Assembly: GCF_031143425.1 (NCBI RefSeq)
Contig: NC_090440.1
Coordinates: 343,173,844-343,237,843, forward strand
Length of the DNA stretch: 64,000 nucleotides
Direction of reading: 5' to 3'
Origin: Pleurodeles waltl
Lineage: Eukaryota > Chordata > Amphibia > Caudata > Salamandridae
Shown: positions 56,570 through 64,000 of the stretch, one piece after another
How positions within the stretch are numbered: position 1 is the first letter of the stretch
Layout of the letters: every line of letters starts with the position of its first letter
Notes under the pieces: generated by a model
Told to the model about the DNA's origin: nothing
Databases searched by the model: none
Seen by the model: the letters and a program-made list of their open reading frames with translations, nothing else
Translations under genes and position numbers: made by a program

Positions 56570-58993
56570 TTACTCTGTCTTCTTCCTGGATCTCAGGGCC
56601 CGCTTGCGGGGTGGTTCTCCTTCTGCAGGGGGTGGGGTTCTGGTGGCCTGTTGGTCTTGTGTCGGGGCCTCCTGTCCACTAGCGGAGGTGGTAGGCAGTT
56701 CTTGGTGCATGCTAGTGTCAGGGGCCCTTTGAGGTGCCACAGTGTCCTGCAATGTGGTGACTACCTCATTCAGGGCCACTACGATGGTACCCATGGCGGA
56801 ACTGATGTTTCTTAGTTCCTCCCTGAACCACATATACTGTTTCTCCTGCAGAAGCTGGATCTCCTGAAACCTGGCCAGGACCGTCGCCATCGTCTCCTGG
56901 GAGTGGTGGTATGCTCCCATGATGGAGGAGAGGGCCTTGTGGAGAGTGGGTTCCCTGGGCCTGTCCCCCCCCTGTCGCACAGCAGCCCTCCCAGTTCCCC
57001 TGTTTCCCTGGGCCTCTGTCCCCTGGACCGTATTCCCACTACCACTGCCCCCAGGTCCCTGTTGTTGTTGGGGTGTTGGGTTAGCCTGGGTTCCCTGTAG
57101 TGGTGGACACAGCCCTGATTGACGTGTCCTGGGGACAGAGGTATGGGCCCACTGGGTGGGTGCTGTGCTGGTGTTTCCAGAGGGGGGAAGGTCTGCTGTG
57201 GCCTGTGGGTGTGTGAGGGGAACCGACTGTCCCGAGATCCCCGATGGACCGGGCTGGTCATCTAGATCCAGGGAGACAGAGCTGCTGTCCTCACTGTGGG
57301 CCTCTTCTGGGGGTGGAGTGGACATTTGTGGACCCTCCTGCGCGGTGACCTGGCGTTCGGGTCCTGCAGGGGTATAAAAGTATGGTTATTGCTTCTGTGT
57401 GAGCCATAGCGTGCAAAGGGTGGGTGCCCGTGTACCCGAGTGCTGGCATTCCTTTGTGGGGGCTGTTGTGACAGTGGTTGGGGGGGGGTTGTATGTGTAT
57501 GTGCAGTGGGCATGCTTAGGTGATGCGTCCATGCTTTGTGGACGCATGCAGGGCTAGGTGTTGGGATGGGTGGGTTGTGATGGTGAGACATTTGCAAGGA
57601 GTATGGGGCATATTTATACTCTGTTTGCGCCGGAATTGCGTCGTTTTTTTTGACGCAATTCCGACGCAAAACTAACTCCATATTTATACTTTGGCGTTAG
57701 ACGTGTCTAGCGCCAAAGTCCATGGAGTTTGCGTCATTTTTTAGCGTGGACACCTACTTTGCGTTAATGATATGCAAGGTAGGCGTTCCCGTCTAAAAAA
57801 TTGACTCCAAGGCATGTGCGCCGTATTTACACTTCCGGGCAAAATTCACGCCCGGGAGTGGGCGGGTCAAAAAAAATGACGTACGGCCGCTTTTGCGCCG
57901 TTTTTTAGCGCCTGGACAAGGCAGGCGTTAAGGGACCTGTGGGCTCGGAAGGAGCCCAGAGGTGCCCTCCCATGCCCCCAGGGACACCCCCTGTCACCCT
58001 TGCCCACCCTAGGAGGACACCCAAGGCTGGAGGGACCCATTCCAGGGACATTAAGGTAAGTTCCGGTAAGTATTTTTGTAAAAAAAAATTGTGGCATAGG
58101 GGGGCCTGATTTGTGCCCCCCTACATGCCACTATGCCCAATGACCATGCCCAGGGGACAGAAGTCCCCTGGCCATTGGGCAAGGGGGCATGACTCCTGTC
58201 TTTGCTAAGACAGGAGTCATTTCTATGGGGGTTGGGAGTCGAAAAAAATGGCGCAAATCGGGTTGAGGCGAAAAATTTGCCTCAGCCTGACTTGCCCCAT
58301 TTTTTGGTGCCCAAGCTCCATATCCCCCTACGCCGGCGCTGCCTGGTGTACGTCGTTTTTTTCCACGCACACCAGGCAGCGCCGGCGGCTAACGCCGGCT
58401 AACGTCATTGATTAAATACGGCGCCCGCATGGCGCTTCAGAATGGCGTTAGCCGGCGCTAATTTTTTTGACGCAAAACTGCGTTAGCGCAGTTTTGCGTC
58501 AAAAAGTATAAATATGGCCCTAAGTGTGAAGGGGGTGGGGGTGAGGGTGGGGGTATGAGTTGGCATGCAGGTGGGGTGGGGTGGGGGGGAAGAAGTAGTG
58601 AAGATGAGACTTACCAGAGTCCATACCTCCAGCTACTCCTGCGAGGCCCTCAGGATGCAGGATGTTCAAGACCTGCTCCTCCCATGTTGTAAATTCTGGG
58701 GGAGGAGGTGGGGGTCCGCCGCCAGTCCGCTGCACCGCGATGTTGTGCCTGGATACCATGGAACGCACCTTCCCCCGTAGGTCATTCCACCTCTTCCTGA
58801 TGTCGTCCCGATTTCTTGGGTGCTGTCCCACAGCGTTGACCCTGTCCACTATTCTGCTCCATAGCTCCATCTTCCTGGCAATGGTGGTGTGCTGCACCTG
58901 TGTCCCGAACAGCTGTGGCTCTACTCGTACAATTTCCTCCACCATGACCTTGAGTTCATCATCAGAGAACCTGGGGTGTCTTTGCGGTGCCAT
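56570..58993 (-). CDS. Harbinger-2 gene A: intact Myb/SANT-like DNA-binding protein
   Basis: Exon 1 is 58,993-58,615 and exon 2 is 57,363-56,570, with GTAAGT donor and CCCCTGCAG acceptor. The joined frame is 390 residues with no stop. Residues about 7-75 form a Myb/SANT-like trihelix domain: RFSDDELKVMVEEIVRVEPQ, then ELWSRIVDRVNAVGQ and IRKRWNDLRGKV. A Pro run (GGGPPPPPP) and an acidic Ser-rich stretch (EEAHSEDSSSVSLDLDDQPG) follow. A helical block near residues 270-310 (ETMATVLARFQEIQLLQEKQ) may mediate contacts. The end is basic (PPRKRALRSRKKTE), a likely nuclear signal. In PIF/Harbinger systems this partner recruits the transposase to element ends. The 1.25 kb intron contains MITE C, 335 bases without it, close to the 319 of Harbinger-1. 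Convergent with the transposase. Confidence 0.9.
57605..58520 (+). mobile_element. Harbinger-type MITE, copy C, in the gene A intron
   Basis: 916 bp, ends GGGGCATATTTATAC and GTATAAATATGGCCC, flanked by TAT (57,602-57,604) and TAA (58,521-58,523), an imperfect TWA duplication. It shows the same hairpins as copy B: GACGCAAAACTGCG with its complement near 58,468-58,505, and GCCGGCGCTGCCTGG arms near 58,332-58,386. Close similarity to copy B suggests both moved fairly recently. It lies between the splice sites and does not touch the exons. Confidence 0.88.
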
Positions 58994-59583
58994 GGGGTGG
59001 TGTGGGTGATGTGTAGGGTGGATTGAGTGGTGCTAAGTGTGGTGATGTGTATTGTTGTGTTGTGTGAAGTGCGTGCAAATATTGCTGGGTGACAGTGAAT
59101 TGGGCGTCTGGGTGCTCGGATGTCTTTTCTCGGTGCGTGTTCACGAATCTCTAGGAGTGGAGGTTTGTGGGTGATGTGGGTGTGTTTCATGTTATATTGG
59201 GTGTGTGGGAGTGGTGTGTGTATGTGTATCAGGTGTGTGTATTTCGAATTGTCCAATGTGGCTGTGTTTTGTAAGTGTGTGTGTATTTTGAGCGCGGCGG
59301 TGTGTACCGCCAATGGAATACCGCGGTTTAAAGACCGCCGCGTGGATTCGTGTGTCGTGATAGTGTGGGCGTATTTCTGTTGGCGTGACGGTGGAGGTTT
59401 GGTCATCGCCAGATTCTCGCTGCCCTTTGGTGTGGCGGAATTTTGTGGATGTCTGTATTTTGGCGGTTTGACTGTTGTGGGTCAGAATGACCGTGGCGGT
59501 TTACCGCGGCCGCGGCGGTGTTATGGCGGTCTTCTGAATGGCGGTAAGCGCCTTTTACCGCCGAGGTTGGAATGACCACCTAA

Positions 59584-60352
59584 GTATCTTAATTGACCAG
59601 GAGGTAAATGATATTTTAACCATTCGGTAGTGCCTTCCTTTGGTACAACACCATAGATCTTGACAGGAAATCAGATTCCTTAATTTGTGAAAAATCTTAT
59701 ACTGCTTGTCCAATATCATATTAGCCACAGACACAGTCTACAAATTAGTTCATGTATCTCGAGCCTAACTTTCCCGTACATCTACATAACATGCTTCCTT
59801 GTAGATGCGTATCTTTTTACGTCACCTACACCGCAAGTGCAAGAACTTGATCCATAACTTGGAAGCTCATCTCAGATATATGTTTTTCCATGGCATTGCT
59901 TGTAATGGAGGATATCGTCACATTGTGTTTAACATTCCATCCATGGTTATTTAATCTCTTCTTTGTGGGTCTCATAGGTCAGAACCACAAAGGTGGAAAT
60001 TACAGAGCTTATTTCGAATTTGATCAAGCAATGTAAACAGGAAAAACATCATTTTACGTGGGGAGTCAGTGCTCCATGTGTTAATAATGTCTGATTCTTC
60101 CCCTTATTTATTTAATAAGATAGTTAGAATGATTGTTGTCTATTCAAAATTGAACATAAGTGTAATTTTCATTAAGTGCAAGAGTTATTTTTCACTTAAT
60201 GTATGCTGCCGGTGCGTATTTGCTAAATCTTGTTCTCTTTTCCCTTTCCTTTTTCTCAAGATCTCTCTTCCACTGGACACAGGCACACTGACAAACTTGG
60301 CCCAGTTACACAGGAAAACATTAGACATTTTATGGATTTCATTTCAATCAAA
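59584..60352. other. Unassigned DNA
   Basis: AT-rich, no gene or repeat recognised. The last 100 bases may belong to the element that forms the palindrome downstream. Confidence 0.5.
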
Positions 60353-60805
60353 ACTAAATCACAACTGAGAGTACGGGGTTCTGTAACGAAGGTGGGTCGG
60401 TAGTGTATCAATTGTAACACTGGACCACTCGTGACCCTCAACTAGAGGCGAAATGTGGGTGAACTGTGGTGTGGTGTATGGTCTGGAAGGGGGATTTCCT
60501 TTACGGACTAGGTGGTCTCACACACTACAGTATATAGTGTCATGCTTCATCATATGACCACCTAGCCCCACCCAGGTAGGACAGTGCCACCTGGGCGGAC
60601 TCAACCTCACTGTTAAAAGAACAGGAGGGAGTGCGTAAATTAATTTTTGTTCTGGAAAAAGGGATCCAGCTATGCTAGGAAATAAAAACACCTACTCAGA
60701 TACCAATGTGAATTTTAATAAAGGGTTCTGTGTGGTGTGATTAAAAAGGACTGGGGAACCGGTGTGAGAGCAATGACTCACAAGGTCACCTATCTAAAGG
60801 AAGTA

Positions 60806-60865
60806 GCCGACATGTTTCTGCCCTTGAAATTGAGCTTTGGAAGGTCTCTGGGCATTCATCAGGGC
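60806..60865 (-). ncRNA. Hammerhead ribozyme motif, left arm
   Basis: On the minus strand: GCC (stem I), CTGATGA, A, TGCCC (stem II), a 26-base loop, GGGCA (stem II), GAAA, CATG (minimal stem III), TC (cleavage after C), GGC (stem I). All core nucleotides are present and stem I pairs GCC with GGC. The very short stem III is typical of Penelope-like element hammerheads, which are thought to work best as dimers. Confidence 0.75.
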
Positions 60866-61233
60866 GTTGGATCCCTGTTGCATATGCTTTGTGAGCGCTG
60901 CATAAATAGTAACACTTGAAAAGGGGCCTACCTTTACCAAGGGAATACCTGGGGAGGACCCTAACAACAGAGGCTAGTGGCCTCTGGTAGCCTGGAGAGG
61001 GAGCGTCCCCTTATAGTCAGACTTGCATCAAAGGTGGGCGCTCTCTGTGCGCCTATACCGACCTCTCCTCAGGACCGCTTGACTATAAGGGGACGCTCCC
61101 TCTCCAGGATACCAGAGGCCACTAGCCTCTGTTGTTAGGGTCCTCCCCAGGTATTCCCTTGGTAAAGGTAGGCCCCTTTTCAAGTGTTACTATTTATGCA
61201 GCGCTCACGAAGTATATGCAACAGGGATCCAAC

Positions 61234-61293
61234 GCCCTGATGAATGCCCAGAGACCTTCCAGAGCTCAATTTCAAGGGCAGAAACATGTCAGC
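61234..61293 (+). ncRNA. Hammerhead ribozyme motif, right arm
   Basis: GCC, CTGATGA (61,237-61,243), TGCCC (61,245-61,249), loop, GGGCA (61,276-61,280), GAAA (61,281-61,284), CATG, TC, AGC. The core and stem II are intact. Stem I has lost one pair compared with the left arm (AGC in place of GGC), so activity may be lower. Confidence 0.7.
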
Positions 61294-61829
61294 TACTTCC
61301 TTTAGATAGGTGACCTTGTGAGTCATTGCTCTCACACCGGTTCCCCAGTCCTTTTTAATCACATCACACAGAACCCTTTATTAAAATTCACATGGGTATC
61401 TGAGTAGGTGTTTTTATTTCCTAGCATAGCTGGATCCCTTTTTCCAGAACAAAAATTAATTTACGCACTTCCTCCTGTTCTTTTAACAGTGAGGTTGAGT
61501 CCGCCCAGGTGGCACTGTCCTACCTGGGTGGGGCTAGGTGGTCATATGATGAAGCATGACACTATATAGTGTGTGAGACCACCTAGTCCGTAAAGAAAAA
61601 TCCCCCTTCCAGACCATACACCACACCACAGTTCACCCACATTTCGCCTCTAGTTGAGGGTCACGAGTGGTCCAGGGTTACAATTGATACACTACCGACC
61701 CACCTTCGTTACAGAACCCCGTACTCTCAGTTGTGATTTAGTGTTGTTTTCGGGAGTCGAGTACGGTTGTGTTTTTCCCCTGTCCCCCTCTCTCCCATAT
61801 ACTCTCTCTTAGTGTGATGTTTTTTTTCA

Positions 61830-64000
61830 TTTCAATCAATCAATCAATCATTCATAAAGCACGGCAAAGCACCTGTGGGGGTCTCAAGGCACTGGGGTTG
61901 CTAGCTGCTGCAAGGTGATCTGTTCATTTGAACAACCAGGACTTGAGTTCTCTCCAGCACTGCTGGAGAGATGAGGTGGTCCTGAGTTGCAGGGGAAGGT
62001 TTCTCCAAGCTTATGTGAGAAAAAGCATCCTCTGCTTGTGGCTGGACTGAACTGCAAGGAAGATGGAGACATATGTATGTGTGGGTCAACATCTTGAGCT
62101 GGCATCTCTTCTGGATCAGCAGCCAATGTAGAATCTTAAGGTGGGATGTGATGTTGGTCTATCTGCGGATGTCGAGGAAAAGTCTTGCCACTGAGTTTTG
62201 TAATGTCTGTAGTCTCTTCAGGAAGGCTGCAGTGATTCCTACATAGAGTATGTTCTCATAGTCAAGCCTGCTGGGGATGAGGGCCTGCGTGATGTTCCTT
62301 CTGGTGCTGACTGGGAGCCACCTTAAGATCTTGCAGGTCATGTGTAGGGTGTGGAAGCAGGCAGATGAAACTGCATTTACCTGTTGCTTAATGGATAGCT
62401 TGCTGCCCAAGATGATGCAGAGATTGCGGGGTGTAGTCTGTTGGGTCGGGGGTGGGCCAAGTTCCACAGGTCACCATGTTTTATTCCACGATGATGAGTT
62501 GTTCCCAAAGATGAGGACTTCTGTCTTGTTTGTGCTCAGCTTGAGGCAGTTGTCCTTCATCCAGTCAGCAACGTTCATACATCTGCAAGAGTTGGTTCTG
62601 GTGGCGTAGGGGGCTTCTGACAGCGAGAGGATGTGCTGGGTGGCGTCAGAATAGGAAATTATGTTGAGTCCATGTGATCTGATGTATCAGCCAGGGGGGT
62701 CATGAATGCTTTGAAGAGAGTGGGACTGAGGGATGATCTTGGGGGACTCCGCAGATGATATTCTTGGGTTTTGAGATGAACGGTGGGAAACAGTTTCTCT
62801 GGGTTCTTCTGGTGAGGTATTTTGGCATCTCCCTGGATTCTGATGTGGTGGAGTCTGTTGATCAGGATGTGATGGGAGATGGTGTAGAAGGTGTCTAATA
62901 GCTTCAGAAGGATGAGGGCTGTCAGTACGACACTGTCCAGTAGGGCCCTGATGTTGTCAGTGGCTGTAATCAGGGCTATCTCTGTGCTGTGGTTGGCTCA
63001 CAATCTGGACTGAGAGGGGTCCAGGAGGCTGTTGTGTTTCAGTGTTTGGTGAGTTGTTGGTTGATTGCCTTCTCTAGAATTTTCTCTGGAAATGGGTTGA
63101 TAGTTCTTTGGTTCTACTGGGTCAGCTGATGGCTTCTTCAGGAGGGGTCTCACTACTGTGTGTTTCCAGTCCTCAGGGAAGGAGGCCAAGGAGATGGAGG
63201 TGTTCAGGACTTTCTTGAGCTCACCACCAAGTGTCTTGCACCTGAGGTTGAAGATGTGCTGGGGACAAGGGTCACTGGCTGCTCCGAGTGCCCGGAGTTC
63301 ATGATGGTAATTGCTGGTTGGGTTGAGCGAGGTCCCAGTGGGTAAGCAGGAGTTCGGGGTCTGTGTTTGTGAGTGTGAGCAGGCTGATGCTGTTGGTGGC
63401 TGAAGTTTGGGATTCAAAGTTTTTGTACATTACTGAGATTTTGCCAGGGAAGAGGTCTGCCAGGGTTTCAAACAGCTCTAGGGAGGGAGTGATGTAATTT
63501 TTGACAGCTGCGGGGTTGGAGAACTCCTTCACGATGGCAAAGTGCTCCTTCCTGTGGTTTGTGCTGGCTTCTATGCAGTCTACTAGAGAGTTCTTCTTTG
63601 TTTCTTTTAGTAGGCAGTGATACTGGTTGGGTGCTGTTCTGAAGACGGTGAGGTCCCCTTTTTCTTTGCTGGTGCACCACTTCCTTTCTAGTTTCCTGCA
63701 GTTGCATTTGATGGATTTCCGTTCCACTGTAAACCAGCTGGCCCTTCTGGTAGGTAATTTTGGACTTGGCATGATTGTTGGGGCCAATTGTGTTGGTGCA
63801 TTCTGTGATCCACTGGGAAAAGTTATTCCCTGCCTGCTCTGGGTCAGATGTTGTCCCTGGGCTGTGGAAGTTGAGTCTCTTGATCCACTGTTCTTCTGAA
63901 GCCTTTTTCCAATATCCGTACGTGGAGTTTAAGGACATGGTGCCAGTGTTGGTAGGTCCTGCAATGGTGAAGAGGATGCTGTAGTGGTTGGTCCAGGTGA
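61830..64000 (-). pseudogene. L2/CR1-like LINE 3, 3' part, running off the right edge
   Basis: The minus strand ends, at about 61,830-61,860, in four TGAT repeats preceded by GTGCTTTATGAA and CCTTGAGACCCCCACAGGTG, the same 3' signature as LINE 2. Upstream come C-terminal blocks (62,467-62,159: RNLCIILGSKLSIKQQVNAV, SRLDYENILYVG), RT (63,417-62,998: SFPEDWKHTVVRPLLKKPSA, DPVEPKNYQPIS) and the pre-RT region (63,938-63,299: CFNFSQWITECTNTI-like, KGDLTVFRTAP). Frames change several times and stops are common. The endonuclease lies beyond the window. It is homologous to LINE 2 but clearly a different copy. Confidence 0.8.

Larger units (their letters stand above)
49540..59580 (-). mobile_element. 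Harbinger-2, complete three-gene PIF/Harbinger transposon
   Basis: 10,041 bp with ends GGGGGTCATTCCAACC and GGTTGGAATGACCACC and TAA at 49,537-49,539 and 59,581-59,583. About 9.1 kb without MITE C. It lies in the opposite orientation to Harbinger-1 and holds the same genes: B (transposase, +), C (-) and A (-). Both ends contain many GGCGG/CCGCC words. Gene A is intact; B has one stop; C has stops and a frameshift. The end sequences differ from those of Harbinger-1, so the two copies belong to different subfamilies of one lineage. Confidence 0.92.
60353..61742. mobile_element. Large palindrome (~665 bp arms), probable Penelope-like terminal repeats head to head
   Basis: The left arm (60,353-61,019) and right arm (61,080-61,742) are inverted copies that differ by only scattered bases, around a 60-base centre. 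Each arm contains a hammerhead ribozyme motif (60,806-60,865 minus; 61,234-61,293 plus). Such motifs are known from the terminal repeats of Penelope-like retroelements, which can also occur in inverted arrangement. No reverse transcriptase or GIY-YIG endonuclease frame is present, so only the terminal repeats are here. Matching 60-residue frames in both arms (minus 61,180-61,362; plus 60,737-60,919) are by-products. A foldback DNA element is the alternative. Confidence 0.8.

Noticed and set aside
60737..61362. Pair of 60-residue frames, nearly identical, one in each palindrome arm
   Set aside because: They are identical only because the arms are inverted copies; they overlap the ribozyme motif and have no protein signature.

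Overview
The window looks like a piece of a giant, transposon-packed vertebrate genome, most likely a salamander and probably a newt of the Pleurodeles type. That is an inference from content: two large PIF/Harbinger DNA transposons with several Harbinger MITEs, 5'-truncated L1 and L2/CR1-like LINEs, a Ty3/Gypsy retrotransposon with 3 kb LTRs, and long decayed stretches. I see no host gene, rRNA, tRNA or CRISPR. Nearly every long open frame belongs to a transposable element or is a shadow of a tandem repeat.

Layout. 1-8.3 kb: decayed DNA with a small Gypsy-like remnant and an inverted L1 ORF2 relic (2.9-6.2 kb). 8.3-9.2 kb: Harbinger MITE A. 9.8-11.6 kb: hairpin-bearing and GC-rich minisatellite DNA. 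11.65-14.5 kb: 4.5 tandem copies of a ~630 bp unit that carries GC boxes and a TATA-like box. 15.6-20.3 kb: an L1 on the + strand (5' UTR, ORF1, endonuclease), interrupted by an L2-like LINE that itself holds MITE B. 20,342-40,250: Harbinger-1, split by an 11.2 kb Gypsy element (26,000-37,227). 41.7-46.3 kb: L1 reverse transcriptase, C-terminus and 3' UTR, interrupted by a second L2-like LINE and a 508 bp hAT-type element. 46.8-47.3 kb: GC-rich MITE D. 49,540-59,580: Harbinger-2, in opposite orientation to Harbinger-1, with MITE C in an intron. 60.35-61.74 kb: a ~1.4 kb palindrome with a hammerhead ribozyme motif in each arm. 61.8-64 kb: a third L2-like LINE on the - strand.

Most interesting system. 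Comparing the two Harbinger copies reveals the same three-gene plan: (A) a two-exon Myb/SANT-like protein, (B) a DDE transposase on the opposite strand whose 83-nt first exon lies at the far end of the element, and (C) a three-exon second Myb/SANT-like protein with a repeat-rich C-terminus, encoded antisense inside the transposase's large first intron. Splice phases agree in both copies. Gene A is intact in Harbinger-2. Genes B and C are broken in both copies, by different lesions. Harbinger-1's transposase has a 99 bp GT-AG intron that is absent from Harbinger-2. The Gypsy element has integrase upstream of reverse transcriptase, the order of the Gmr1 clade.

Target-site duplications give the nesting order: L1, then L2 within it, then MITE B; and L1 flank, then Harbinger-1, then Gypsy.
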